From assembly GCA_001798135.1 (NCBI GenBank), contig MGRJ01000027.1, positions 1 through 64,000 of the forward strand: a stretch of DNA of 64,000 nucleotides. Direction: 5' to 3'. Shown piece after piece: positions 6,554 to 15,207 of the stretch. The DNA is from Deltaproteobacteria bacterium RIFCSPHIGHO2_02_FULL_40_28 (GTDB taxonomy: Bacteria; UBA10199; 2-12-FULL-40-28). Position numbers and translations under genes: made by a program. Within the stretch, counting starts at the first letter, position 1; each line of letters begins with the position of its first letter. The notes under the pieces were generated by a model. It worked only from the letters and a program-made list of their open reading frames with translations. It was not told where the DNA came from and searched no databases.

Positions 6554-8440
6554 ATGTCCGCTTTCCCCATTGGTGATAAAAATCTTGCTGAACAAGTTAT
6601 CCATTTTGTAGCCGACCTCGAAGGCTTAACTTCAGAAGAATGCAAAAAACTCAATATCAAAGGCAAGGCTGCTGATACTCTCTTAACCGTTATCGGTGAT
6701 GGAAAAGAAGCTGCAATCACGGATGATGAAAAAAAGACCCTAGCTAATTATTTCACTGATGAATTTATTCAAGAACTTGCTGGGGATCAGGGGAAAAAAG
6801 CCTTAGAAGCCAGGGTGAAGTGGTTAACAGCTACCTGCCTTAATCCATTAACCATCAATGACGAAAAAAGTCATAGAATCATTATAAGGGAATCAGAACG
6901 GATTGGAATAAACTCCCCAGAAATGATTGATCACTTAGTTCAAACCCTAGAAGAATCAAAAGATTTTGAATTACAAATGCAAGCTGCATCTTTTTTGATT
7001 ACAAATCTTTTGATGACAGAAAGCGACGATGAACAAGTTATCCTTGCCTTGATAAAATATGCAGCGAGTACAGATTTCACTGGACACGGTGATTTTAAGA
7101 GCTACGTAGAAATGGTGTTATCTCTGCTATCTCGAAGAGGAGTAGCTATTTATCCAGCTCTTGAACAGGCCTTAGAAGATCCAAACCTTGCTGTACGTGA
7201 GTTTGGTGTAGTGATTTTGCGAACACTTAACATCCCGCCAGAAGAAAAATTGATCTATCTGAAAAAAGCACTTCATCATCAAAGTGCCAGAGTGCGTATC
7301 GGGGCTTTACTTGAGTTGCATGATTCATTTCGAGGTGAGGAAACTTTAATGAACGATTTTCTTGCTGAGTATGAAAGCACACAATCAATGGAGGGAGAAA
7401 CTGAAGAGGATATCGGTTCATTTCAACATCTTGCAAGTAGATCAATTGCTGAAAGAATAACAGAAATTGATCAGATCGAACCCATTGCAAATAATTCTGA
7501 TCCCGATATTCGCATTGGTGTTGATGGGCTTCTAGAAAATGATCACTTTGCAGCTAACGAAATTCGACCTTTTATCCTTAAGGCACTTAATGATGGAGAT
7601 CCCTATGTCTCTTCATATATACTTTGGTATATTCGTTATTTGTCGCATCGTAGTGACATTATAACTACCCCTGAATGCTTGCCCACTCTTATCAAATTAC
7701 TTGAAGATGATAATATGGCAATCTGTATGAATACGGTATTCTTTTTAGGGGAACTAGGTCCTGCCGCGCAAGAGGCTCTTCCCAAACTCAATGCAATGCT
7801 CACAAGTAACGCTTCTCAGCCTAAAAAGGAAATTTACGAGGCTATCTTAAAAATTGATCCTAAACTTGCAGACAGACAAAAACGATATGAGCAGCCCCTT
7901 CAATTTAACAAAAGAATATCCACCGGAATAGCACTTGCACCTACCATTGCTGGATTAACTACTAATCCTCAAGCATCCCCACCTCCAGTTTATTTGGATG
8001 TTATGTTGAGTGTGTTTGCTACCAAACCTCCATTTGCCTTAGAAGATGAAGGGAGCCATTTTGCGTTGTATGTTAAACCAGCAGCAGTGGTTGGTAACAA
8101 AGATCAATCCTCATTTGGAGTGGCTACTGGACTCATTACAGGAGGTGACTTAGAAACATCTCGTTTCAGAGTTGGAAAACATACTGTAACTCCTTCGTAT
8201 GAGGTTTCTGGTGGTGTTGATCCTATTGCAATAGGTTCAGCTCTTACCAAGGGGAATGCAAATTCTCCCTTTGGAATGTGGGAAGGCTCACTCTTATTTG
8301 GAGCTTCAGTGGATCATCAATGGCAAGTTCAGGTGGGTGTTAATCCTTTTGAACAATCAGTTACCTTCGAAGAAGGTGACGCTACTGCAGATTTTGTTAC
8401 GTCGATAAATCCAACCGTGCGAGCGGGTTATCGCTTCTGA
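6554..8440 (+). CDS. HEAT-repeat protein with C-terminal beta-rich domain
   Basis: The 628-residue product has no signal peptide. Residues about 130-440 consist of HEAT-like helical pairs (for example PNLAVREFGVVILRTLNIPP, SARVRIGALLEL, DPYVSSYILWYI, NMAICMNTVFFLGELGPAAQEALPKL), which usually form protein-interaction solenoids. The last 170 residues are rich in glycine and beta strands and end in TVRAGYRF, similar to the final strand of an outer-membrane beta-barrel. That combination without a visible export signal is odd. A hairpin hides its ribosome site. Function unknown. Confidence 0.7.
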   Translation: MSAFPIGDKNLAEQVIHFVADLEGLTSEECKKLNIKGKAADTLLTVIGDGKEAAITDDEKKTLANYFTDEFIQELAGDQGKKALEARVKWLTATCLNPLTINDEKSHRIIIRESERIGINSPEMIDHLVQTLEESKDFELQMQAASFLITNLLMTESDDEQVILALIKYAASTDFTGHGDFKSYVEMVLSLLSRRGVAIYPALEQALEDPNLAVREFGVVILRTLNIPPEEKLIYLKKALHHQSARVRIGALLELHDSFRGEETLMNDFLAEYESTQSMEGETEEDIGSFQHLASRSIAERITEIDQIEPIANNSDPDIRIGVDGLLENDHFAANEIRPFILKALNDGDPYVSSYILWYIRYLSHRSDIITTPECLPTLIKLLEDDNMAICMNTVFFLGELGPAAQEALPKLNAMLTSNASQPKKEIYEAILKIDPKLADRQKRYEQPLQFNKRISTGIALAPTIAGLTTNPQASPPPVYLDVMLSVFATKPPFALEDEGSHFALYVKPAAVVGNKDQSSFGVATGLITGGDLETSRFRVGKHTVTPSYEVSGGVDPIAIGSALTKGNANSPFGMWEGSLLFGASVDHQWQVQVGVNPFEQSVTFEEGDATADFVTSINPTVRAGYRF

Positions 8441-8448
8441 GGTGTTCG

Positions 8449-9300
8449 ATGAGTTTAAAAGACAAAGTAATCATTACTGTAGCCCCCACAGGCCTTGTTG
8501 CTAATCGCAATCAATGTCCGGCTATTCCCTACACTCCCGATGAAATAGCTAGTGAGGCTTATCGTAGCTATCAAGAAGGAGCCTCTGTTGTGCACATTCA
8601 TGCCAGAGAAAATGATGGAACACCCACTCAACGAGAAGAAGTGTATAAAGCCATCAAAGATAAAATTATTTCTAAATGCGATATGATTATTAATTTTTCT
8701 ACAGGAACTGTAGGGGTTCCTAAAGAAGAACGCATTAAACACATTACCAATTTAAAACCAGACTTAGGGGCTTTAAATATGGGCTCGATGAATTACGCCA
8801 AGTATTCTGCTAAGAAAAAAGGTTTTGTTTTTGATTTTGTGTTTGAAAATCCATTTTCTACCATCGAGTTTTTTTTGCGTCATATGTTGGAAGCAGGAGT
8901 TAAACCTGAGTTGGAATGTTTTGACACGGGGCATGTTAATAATGCCATGCCCTTTATTGATATGGGCTTACTTAAACCACCCATTCAATATTCTTTTATC
9001 ATGGGAGTACTGGGTGGAATTGCAGCAACCAAGGAAAATTTAACGCATCAAGCGCGTCAAATTGATGCACGTTCTACCTGGGAAGTTATTGGAATTAGTT
9101 TAGAGCAATGGTCCATGGTGCGCGCTGCCTTAGAGCTGGGTGGTAATATTCGTGTGGGATTGGAAGATAATTTCTATTTAGAAGAAAATGTCATGGCCAA
9201 ATCCAATGGAGATTTGGTAAAAAAAGCAGTTCAAATGACACGTGAATGTGGAAGAAACGTTGCTACTGTAGCCGAAGCTAAAAAAATGTTGGGATTATAG
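8449..9300 (+). CDS. BKACE family (beta-keto acid cleavage enzyme, DUF849)
   Basis: This 283-residue TIM-barrel protein matches the family founded by 3-keto-5-aminohexanoate cleavage enzyme (Kce). Features are KVIITVAPTG at the first strand, VVHIHAREN (the H-x-H pair that binds Zn2+), INFSTGT, and ELECFDTGHV. These enzymes condense a beta-keto acid with acetyl-CoA to give an acyl-CoA plus acetoacetate. The substrate differs widely between members and cannot be read here. The start lies 8 nt after the HEAT gene stop, so they may be co-transcribed. An acyl-CoA or acetoacetate product would feed the acetyl-CoA/EMC network of this window (inference). Confidence 0.85.
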   Translation: MSLKDKVIITVAPTGLVANRNQCPAIPYTPDEIASEAYRSYQEGASVVHIHARENDGTPTQREEVYKAIKDKIISKCDMIINFSTGTVGVPKEERIKHITNLKPDLGALNMGSMNYAKYSAKKKGFVFDFVFENPFSTIEFFLRHMLEAGVKPELECFDTGHVNNAMPFIDMGLLKPPIQYSFIMGVLGGIAATKENLTHQARQIDARSTWEVIGISLEQWSMVRAALELGGNIRVGLEDNFYLEENVMAKSNGDLVKKAVQMTRECGRNVATVAEAKKMLGL

Positions 9301-9312
9301 AGGGGCCTACTA

Positions 9313-10284
9313 TTATGGGCCGCTTGGAACGGCTCCTGCAAGGCCAGCGTCAGTTGAGGGTCCACTACCACTAGAACCACCAGATAATCCCAAGGCGGCA
9401 CCTACTCCTGCCCCTACTACAACAACACCAATCAGTCCCCACAAAAGACCTTTAGACATTTTCTTTTTGCCAGCAGAAGCTACTTTGGTGTTATGAGTTT
9501 GAGGTTTGTTAATCAAAGAAGGTTCTAAGTGAGCAAGAGAACGAACTACATTTTGGGCCACACTCGGAATATTTGTTTTAAGATGAATGCCTTCAAATTG
9601 ATGCATGAATTTTGTTTTTGTTTTCACATCAATAACCGTTAAAGTAAGATTAGCTAGAGGATTGTCTTGATTTAATTCTGTAAACACAATTTGGCTGATA
9701 CCTGATTTTTCTCCCACAGAAGTCATGTTGGTTATAAATTTTTGACGATCAAATTGTGTTTTTGTATCGGATGTTTTTGCATAAATATTTTGATACCAGG
9801 CACAAAATTTGGGAGGATAAAAAGCTTCATTTAATTTTTCTTGTCCAGGATAAAAAGCAATGGCTTCTCTGATTGAATTTTCTGCATCTCTTAAACGTCC
9901 CATTTCTTTTTGAATTTGGGCTTTTAAAAGATGACTTTTAAAAAGTTGTTCATGAGCTTCTGGATTTCCCCAAAAAGCTAATGCGGTTTCATCCGCTGCT
10001 TTTAATGCAGCATTTAAATTGTATTCTAAAAAAAAATCTTCAGTTTGTGTAAATAAAAGATTTCCATCCTGATATTTTTTTTGAAATTCTTTGAAGTCCA
10101 TCGAATCAATTTTTGCTTTTTTTAAAGCTGATTTTAATTTTTGGTGAAGGAAAATGGATTCTTTGGTTGGATTTTTTTCAAGAGGTACCAAAACCATTGT
10201 GTTTGATGCAGCAAAAACAGGATGGCTTATCATGATGAGACACAAAAAAATAATCCAAACTTGAGTGGCTATGTTTCTAACCAT
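9313..10284 (-). CDS. secreted/periplasmic protein with TPR-like middle and C-terminal membrane segment
   Basis: The 323-residue product has a signal peptide (MVRNIATQVWIIFLCLIM, cleavage after about VFA-A). A helical middle (about 80-160) contains LKAQIQKEMGRLRDAENSIREAIAFYPG, like a tetratricopeptide unit. Near the C-terminus KKKMSKGLLWGLIGVVVVGAGVGAALGL forms one membrane helix, followed by a glycine/serine/proline tail. The layout resembles cell-envelope proteins of deltaproteobacteria with a TPR module. No name can be given. It converges on the BKACE gene with a 12-bp gap. Confidence 0.7.
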   Translation of the reverse strand: MVRNIATQVWIIFLCLIMISHPVFAASNTMVLVPLEKNPTKESIFLHQKLKSALKKAKIDSMDFKEFQKKYQDGNLLFTQTEDFFLEYNLNAALKAADETALAFWGNPEAHEQLFKSHLLKAQIQKEMGRLRDAENSIREAIAFYPGQEKLNEAFYPPKFCAWYQNIYAKTSDTKTQFDRQKFITNMTSVGEKSGISQIVFTELNQDNPLANLTLTVIDVKTKTKFMHQFEGIHLKTNIPSVAQNVVRSLAHLEPSLINKPQTHNTKVASAGKKKMSKGLLWGLIGVVVVGAGVGAALGLSGGSSGSGPSTDAGLAGAVPSGP

Positions 10285-10332
10285 AAATCCTCCTACGCAC
10301 TTTTGCTTTTTGAAAGCAAGAGTGAATTGCGT

Positions 10333-10378
10333 GTAGGGGCATGATTCATCAGCCAGATGTAATCTATGACGCTCCTAC
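10333..10378. repeat. degenerate GTAGGGGC palindromic repeat
   Basis: GTAGGGGC and GCTCCTAC bound a 46-bp segment whose inner hairpins have decayed. It is in the 297-bp gap between two divergent genes, 85 bp from a better preserved copy. Confidence 0.5.
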
Positions 10379-10462
10379 AAGAAATGGTGAAATTCGAACC
10401 CTCGCGGTATCAAAAACGCACCCTTATTTTTTGAAAGTAGGGGTTGCTCAGAATCTCAAATC

Positions 10463-10520
10463 GTAGGGGTGGCCCCCTGTGGCCACCCATGAGAAGGGCA
10501 ACCACGGGGGGTGCCCCTAC
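10463..10520. repeat. GTAGGGG/CCCCTAC palindromic repeat with two inner hairpins
   Basis: The ends GTAGGGGT and GCCCCTAC enclose the hairpins GGTGGCC-(6 nt)-GGCCACC and GGGCA-(11 nt)-TGCCC. This is the same architecture as the copy at 5955-6005. It lies upstream of the gene at 10582. Confidence 0.7.
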
Positions 10521-10581
10521 ACAAATCATTTTTTTTTAGTTTGGTATGCTATTTGCTTATCCCATGTCTTAAGGAGGATTT

Positions 10582-11046
10582 ATGAATTTAACATTAAACA
10601 CTCAAAAAAATGAAATGTCGGTTTCTCAAGGATTAGAATCCGATCAATCCATGACTCATCAAAAATATTTGAATGAGCTCTCTCATATTGTTTTAACAGG
10701 TTTCGAACAAAATCAATCCCTTGATTTTGTTACCGAAGAAATAACGAGACTATCTGGCCTTGATCCAAATACTGCAGCTGAATTGGGTCTGCATGAAGAT
10801 CCACAATCTATTCGGAGTCAGATTGTGGAACCTGCCTGGAAGCATTTGAAAAGTTTCGTTAAAGATTCGAGTAAGTGCCTTGCAGATAAAAGGATTCCTC
10901 TAGCAAAAGCAGGTGTTGATTGTGGAGCGGCAGTGGCAGAAAAAGTCCTTTTTAAACAAAGCCCACTTCCTATTATAGGAAAATGTGCTCCTGTGGTTAA
11001 CTATGTTGTGCAATGCGCTCTGGAGGCCATGGAACCAAAGAGGTAA
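10582..11046 (+). CDS. hypothetical protein
   Basis: This 154-residue protein has a very good ribosome site (AAGGAGGA, 6 nt before ATG). It is helical and soluble in appearance, with five cysteines, four of them in the last 60 residues (CLADKR, DCGAAV, KCAPVV, QCALEA). No known motif is visible. It is a single-gene unit upstream of the ispE promoter. Confidence 0.6.
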   Translation: MNLTLNTQKNEMSVSQGLESDQSMTHQKYLNELSHIVLTGFEQNQSLDFVTEEITRLSGLDPNTAAELGLHEDPQSIRSQIVEPAWKHLKSFVKDSSKCLADKRIPLAKAGVDCGAAVAEKVLFKQSPLPIIGKCAPVVNYVVQCALEAMEPKR

Positions 11047-11091
11047 AAAGACACTTCTATCTTATTGATTTTAATCATAAAAAATGGCGTA

Positions 11092-11120
11092 TTGACTTTT
11101 TCCCCTGGTGTTAATATAAC
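11092..11120 (+). promoter_or_regulatory. sigma-70 type promoter of the ispE-prs-rplY-pth-rpsF run
   Basis: TTGACT (11092-11097), a 17-bp spacer and TATAAC (11115-11120) make a near-consensus promoter. The leader of about 35 nt contains the hairpin GGCCCT-AAAGT-AGGGCC (11126-11142) nested between GACG and CGTC. This contrasts with the leaderless promoters elsewhere in the window. Confidence 0.7.
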
Positions 11121-11162
11121 GACGCGGCCCTAAAGTAGGGCCAAACGTCGGGGGATAACCTC

Positions 11163-12017
11163 ATGAAAACACTGAAATTAAGAACGCCTGGAAAAATCAA
11201 TTTGCGATTAGATGTTTATCAAAAGAGGCCAGATGGCTTTCATGATATTCGCATGCTTAATAGCAATGTGTCTATCTATGATGAGCTTGAAGTGGATTTA
11301 ACCGAAAGAGGAATTCAGGTAGAATGTGAAAACGATCCTACGGTTCCTTCAGGTGAAGGCAATATTGTTTTTGCAGCTTGCAAAGAAATTATGGCTTACT
11401 CCAATAAAAATGTGGGGGTGAGTGTAAAAATCAAAAAAAATATTCCTGCAGCAGCCGGTATGGGTGGAGGTGCTAGTAATGCAGCTGCTATTTTATTGGG
11501 CTTAAACCAGCTTTTAAAAATTCATTTACCTAAAGACAAATTAATTAATATTGGGCTTCGTTTTGGAGCTGACATCCCTTTCTTTTTATATGGTTCCCCT
11601 GCTATTGCTACTGGGATTGGTGAGCACTTGATGAAAATAAAAAAGCTGCCAAAAATGCACATGGTTATTGTAGCACCACATATTGGGGTTTCTACCAAAA
11701 GTGTTTATGAAAAATATAACCCCTTTGATAGTAATAAAAATAATACTGTTGATTTGCCTTTAGAATTTACAACAAAAAAAGTAGTTGTTAAATACTTAAA
11801 CAATGATTTGGAAACCGTAACTGCTAAACAATATCCCATCATTGTGGAGATCAAAGAATTACTCATGAAGCAAGGGGCCCTGGCCTCCCAAATGACTGGT
11901 TCTGGTCCCTGTGTGTTTGGTATTTTTGATACCAAGGAAAAAGCAGATAAGGCCCAGAAAAAACTTTTGGCAAAAGGTGATTCGAAGTGGCGTGTGTTTG
12001 TAGCTGAGAATATTTAG
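11163..12017 (+). CDS. ispE: 4-diphosphocytidyl-2-C-methyl-D-erythritol kinase
   Basis: This 284-residue GHMP kinase performs the ATP-dependent phosphorylation step of the MEP isoprenoid pathway. The N-terminus has TPGKINLRLDVYQKRPDGFHDI. The ATP loop is IPAAAGMGGGASNAAA (about 95-110), and the C-terminal GHMP motif is MTGSGPCVFGIF. The length is normal. It is the first gene after the promoter at 11092 and is followed by tRNA-Gln and prs, an order common in bacteria. Confidence 0.95.
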   Translation: MKTLKLRTPGKINLRLDVYQKRPDGFHDIRMLNSNVSIYDELEVDLTERGIQVECENDPTVPSGEGNIVFAACKEIMAYSNKNVGVSVKIKKNIPAAAGMGGGASNAAAILLGLNQLLKIHLPKDKLINIGLRFGADIPFFLYGSPAIATGIGEHLMKIKKLPKMHMVIVAPHIGVSTKSVYEKYNPFDSNKNNTVDLPLEFTTKKVVVKYLNNDLETVTAKQYPIIVEIKELLMKQGALASQMTGSGPCVFGIFDTKEKADKAQKKLLAKGDSKWRVFVAENI

Positions 12018-12020
12018 GAT

Positions 12021-12045
12021 GGATTCCCGCCTGCGCGGGGATGAC
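12021..12045. repeat. fragment of a GGATTCCCGC...GGGGATGAC dispersed repeat
   Basis: The sequence between ispE and tRNA-Gln carries GGATTCCCGCCTGCGCGGGG ending GATGAC, the half-element of the palindromic repeat seen complete at 27627-27695. Confidence 0.5.
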
Positions 12046-12058
12046 AGGTCGGGATGAC

Positions 12059-12130
12059 TGGGGCGTAGACAAGCGGTAAGTCACCGGATTTTGATTCCGG
12101 CATTCCCAGGTTCGAATCCTGGCGCCCCAA
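12059..12130 (+). tRNA. tRNA-Gln (anticodon TTG)
   Basis: The acceptor arms TGGGGCG (12059-12065) and CGCCCCA (12123-12129) pair fully. The anticodon stem CCGGA/TCCGG holds the loop TTTTGAT with anticodon TTG, and the T-arm carries GGTTCGAATCC. The CCA end is not encoded. The gene lies in the ispE-prs gap, 8 nt before the prs ATG. Confidence 0.95.
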
Positions 12131-12137
12131 CAAAACT

Positions 12138-13085
12138 ATGACAAAATTTAGAGACATTCGATTATTTACGGGCAATGCCAATAAACCATTGGCAGAAGAA
12201 ATTGCTACTTACCTGGGCCTTCCCCTAAGTAAAGCCACAGTGAAACGCTTTAGCGATGGTGAAGTGTGGGTTGAAATTCATGAAAACGTGCGCATGATGG
12301 ATGCCTATGTGATTCAACCAACATGCAGACCCGCTAATGAAAACTTGATGGAATTACTCATTATGATTGATGCTCTTAAACGAGCCTCGGTAGATACCAT
12401 CACAGCTGTTGTTCCTTACTATGGTTACGCCAGACAAGATCGGAAAGTTCAACCCCGAACCCCCATTACTTCAAAACTTGTTGCCGATGTCTTAACTACA
12501 GCAGGGGCCGATCGTGTTGTATCGATTGATCTCCATGCAGGACAAATTCAGGGTTTTTTTAATATTCCTTTCGATCACCTTTTTGGTCTTACAGTTTTCA
12601 TGGATCACTTTAGTGCTCATCCACTTGATAATTTGGTTGTGGTTTCACCCGATACAGGAGGCACAGAGCGTGCTAGGGCCTATGCAAAACGCTTAGGAGG
12701 CTCTCTTGCTTTAATTGATAAACGCAGACCCGCCCCCAATGTATCGCAAGTAATGCATGTGATAGGTGATGTGGATGGTAAAAATGCCGTGTTGGTGGAT
12801 GATATTGTTGATACAGGAGGAACCCTTGTACAAGCTGCCGAAGCCTTAATTGAGCGGGGTGTAAAAAAGGTTTATGCCTGTTGTACCCATGCTGTTCTTT
12901 CTGGACCAGCCATTCATCGTATCCAAGAATCCCAAATCGAAAAATTATGGATTACAAATACCATCCCACTTTCTACAGAAGGTACAAAATGTTCCAAGAT
13001 CGAGCAGATCTCGATTGCGGGGTTATTAGGTGAGGCGATTTCACGAATTGCCAATGGCGATTCGGTTTCGTCCCTTTTTGTATAA
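12138..13085 (+). CDS. prs: ribose-phosphate pyrophosphokinase
   Basis: This 315-residue protein makes PRPP from ribose 5-phosphate and ATP for nucleotide, histidine and tryptophan synthesis. It has the family start (LFTGNANKPLAEEIATYLG), the ATP/Mg region PYYGYARQDRK, and the PRPP loop VLVDDIVDTGGTL (about 218-230). The length is exactly typical. No ribosome site is seen after the tRNA, so translation may depend on processing of the tRNA-containing transcript. Confidence 0.96.
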   Translation: MTKFRDIRLFTGNANKPLAEEIATYLGLPLSKATVKRFSDGEVWVEIHENVRMMDAYVIQPTCRPANENLMELLIMIDALKRASVDTITAVVPYYGYARQDRKVQPRTPITSKLVADVLTTAGADRVVSIDLHAGQIQGFFNIPFDHLFGLTVFMDHFSAHPLDNLVVVSPDTGGTERARAYAKRLGGSLALIDKRRPAPNVSQVMHVIGDVDGKNAVLVDDIVDTGGTLVQAAEALIERGVKKVYACCTHAVLSGPAIHRIQESQIEKLWITNTIPLSTEGTKCSKIEQISIAGLLGEAISRIANGDSVSSLFV

Positions 13086-13108
13086 TTTTTTTTATAAAGG
13101 AGTGCATC

Positions 13109-13834
13109 ATGCAAGAAGTTGAGTTGAAAGCAGAGCTCAGAGAAGGTTTTGGTAAAGGCCCTTCCTATAGGCTGCGCCAAAAAGGTTTTATCCCTGCTGT
13201 TTACTACGGACATGGAGAAAAAAATCTTCATTTAACCGTTGCTGAACGTGATCTTGAAAAAGCTGTATCGGGCATGCGAGGTTTAAACCAATTGCTCAAG
13301 TTAACCATTCAAGGCAAAGGTTCTTTTGATGTGCTTTTAAAAGCCTATCAAGCTCACCCTATTAAAAGAAATTTTACCCATGCTGATTTTATCCATGTTG
13401 ATCTTCATCAAAAAATCCATGTTAAGGTTCCCATTAAAATTGTTGGTAAGGCTGTTGGTATTAAAGAAGGGGGTATTTTAGAACATATAACCCGCGAACT
13501 TGATGTATTTTGCTTTCCTAATAAAATTCCCAATTGCATCGATGTAGATGTAAGTGAATTGGCTATTGGTCAAAATTTACACTTAAACGATATTAAATTA
13601 CCTGATGGAGTTGAACCTACCAATAAACTTAATGTGGTGATCGCTGCTGTGATTGTCCAGAAAGAAGAAGAAATTGTAGTAGCCCCTGCTGCGATGGCAG
13701 AACCAGAAGTGCTTACCGCTAAAAAGCCAGAGGGTGAAGAAGAAGGGGCTGCAGGCAAAGCAGAAGGTAAGACTGAAGGGAAGGCTGAAGCTAAGGCCGA
13801 ACCTAAAAAGGAAGGTAAAAAGGAGGGGAAGTAA
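13109..13834 (+). CDS. rplY: 50S ribosomal protein L25 (CTC family), with charged tail
   Basis: The protein has 241 residues: the L25 5S-rRNA-binding domain (1 to about 95, VELKAELREGFGKGPSYRLRQKG), the CTC/TL5 beta domain (about 96-185), and a C-terminal tail of about 35 residues built of Gly, Glu, Lys and Ala. The tail is common in CTC-type L25. A good AAAGGAG ribosome site precedes the ATG. The antisense long frame over the tail is an artefact of its composition. Confidence 0.94.
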   Translation: MQEVELKAELREGFGKGPSYRLRQKGFIPAVYYGHGEKNLHLTVAERDLEKAVSGMRGLNQLLKLTIQGKGSFDVLLKAYQAHPIKRNFTHADFIHVDLHQKIHVKVPIKIVGKAVGIKEGGILEHITRELDVFCFPNKIPNCIDVDVSELAIGQNLHLNDIKLPDGVEPTNKLNVVIAAVIVQKEEEIVVAPAAMAEPEVLTAKKPEGEEEGAAGKAEGKTEGKAEAKAEPKKEGKKEGK

Positions 13835-13854
13835 TCCACTCTTAGGGAGGGTTT

Positions 13855-14481
13855 TTGAAGGTTATTGTTGGTTTGGGAAACCCTGGTCGCGAGTATGAAA
13901 AAACCCGACACAATCTTGGTTTTCGGGTTGTGGAAGAATGGGCAGTGGCAAATCACATTACCATTTCCTTTCAAAAATCCCGGTTTGAAGCTTTGGTTGC
14001 TGAAGTAAGTCGGGATGGTAGGGAAGAAAAAGTTTTGTTGGTGAAGCCAACAACTTTTATGAATTTGTCGGGCAAGTCAGTGGGAGCCCTTGTTCGGTTT
14101 TATAAAATTGCGATTTCAGATGTGCTTGTTGTGTACGATGATTGTGATTACCCTCTAGGAAAAGTACGCTTTGCAGCTTCTGGTTCTTCGGGTGGGCATA
14201 AAGGAGTGGCCTCCATTATTGAAAATTTGGGGTCGGAGGATTTTCCAAGATTAAGGCTTGGAATTGGAAGATCTGAAAAAGAAGACACAAGCAGCTATGT
14301 GCTAAAACCGTTTTTATCCTCAGAAGAAAAAACGGTAAAAGAAGTGGTAGTAAAGGCAGTTTTTGCCCTTACCACTTGGTTGGATGAAGGTTTAGACAAA
14401 GCCATGAATCAATTCAACCGTAATGAAACCTTACTCCCGGAAAATAATCTGGGGGTTAAAACCCATAAGGAGAAAAAATGA
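13855..14481 (+). CDS. pth: peptidyl-tRNA hydrolase
   Basis: This enzyme recycles peptidyl-tRNA released by stalled ribosomes. Its 208 residues begin with KVIVGLGNPGREYEKTRHNLGF, containing the substrate-binding Asn and the catalytic His of GLGNPG-x-YxxTRHNxG. KPTTFMNLSGKSVG and VYDDCDYPLGKVR follow, with the catalytic Asp. The start codon is TTG, with AGGGAGG 5 nt upstream. It ends in a 4-bp overlap with rpsF. Confidence 0.96.
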   Translation: MKVIVGLGNPGREYEKTRHNLGFRVVEEWAVANHITISFQKSRFEALVAEVSRDGREEKVLLVKPTTFMNLSGKSVGALVRFYKIAISDVLVVYDDCDYPLGKVRFAASGSSGGHKGVASIIENLGSEDFPRLRLGIGRSEKEDTSSYVLKPFLSSEEKTVKEVVVKAVFALTTWLDEGLDKAMNQFNRNETLLPENNLGVKTHKEKK

Positions 14482-14927
14482 AAGAATACGAAACCGTTTA
14501 TATTTTAAAACCCGATCTGGGAGCCGATCGTTGGAAAAAAGTTTCTGATCGAATCGAAAAAATTTTTTCGGATACCAAGTCTGAAATAATTGAAAAAAAG
14601 GATTGGGGAAAAAAGAAATTAGCCTACCGTATTGGGTCGGATACCTTTGGCCATTATTTTTACGTTAATTTTCAAACTGAAAGTAATCCCATTCCAGAGT
14701 TAGAAAGAACACTTCGCTATGAAGAAGAAGTGATTCGTTTTTTAACAGTACGTTTGGAAGCCCATGGTTCCAAAGACGGGAAGCCCAAGAAAATGACTCA
14801 TGTAGAAGAGTTAAATGTGAGAGTAGAAGATCCTCATCCTTTCCGATCGATGGATAGGGTAAGGCATCCTAAATTTGATAGAGACGAAACAAACCAAGGA
14901 GGATCCCATGCCGAGGAAAGGGAATAA
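14478..14927 (+). CDS. rpsF: 30S ribosomal protein S6
   Basis: This 149-residue protein begins KEYETVYILKPDL, continues with KKDWGKKKLAYRI and HYFYVNFQT, and ends in an extended acidic/basic tail of about 45 residues beyond the core S6 fold. The start overlaps the pth stop and the end overlaps rpsR by 20 bp, giving tight translational coupling in the usual rpsF-rpsR operon. Confidence 0.95.
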   Translation: MKEYETVYILKPDLGADRWKKVSDRIEKIFSDTKSEIIEKKDWGKKKLAYRIGSDTFGHYFYVNFQTESNPIPELERTLRYEEEVIRFLTVRLEAHGSKDGKPKKMTHVEELNVRVEDPHPFRSMDRVRHPKFDRDETNQGGSHAEERE

Positions 14928-15198
14928 AGATTTTAACGATACCCAGAAAAAAGATCGTAAAAAATTGCCCATGCGCAAAAAAGCCTGCCGCTTTTGCGTC
15001 GATAAAGACATGTTTATCGATTATAAAAACGCCAAACTTTTAGGAAGTTTTCTTTCAGAAAGAGGAAAACTTGTTCCACGTCGCATGACAGGTAATTGTG
15101 CTTGCCATCAAAGAAAAATTGTCGAAGCTGTAAAAAGAGCTCGTATTTTAGCGTTTATCCCTTTTACGGTAACACATTCGTCTGTGCTTCACGGGTAA
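14908..15198 (+). CDS. rpsR: 30S ribosomal protein S18
   Basis: This 96-residue protein carries the S18 core KACRFCVDKDMFIDYKNAKLL, then LVPRRMTGNCACHQRKIVEAVKRARILAFIPF. The ATG at 14908 is chosen because AAGGAGGA lies 5-7 nt ahead of it; the frame is open further upstream within rpsF. Four cysteines (CRFC, CAC) suggest the Zn-binding form. Confidence 0.95.
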   Translation: MPRKGNKDFNDTQKKDRKKLPMRKKACRFCVDKDMFIDYKNAKLLGSFLSERGKLVPRRMTGNCACHQRKIVEAVKRARILAFIPFTVTHSSVLHG

Positions 15199-15207
15199 AA
15201 TTTGGTT

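Noticed and set aside
12021-12058. Attachment site beside tRNA-Gln
   Set aside because: The sequence is a fragment of a common palindromic repeat upstream of the tRNA, with no duplicated tRNA 3' end nearby.
13570-13974. Minus-strand frame rich in Ser/Ala/Pro over the end of rplY
   Set aside because: It is the complement of the Glu/Lys/Ala tail of L25 and the start of pth; low complexity creates the open frame.
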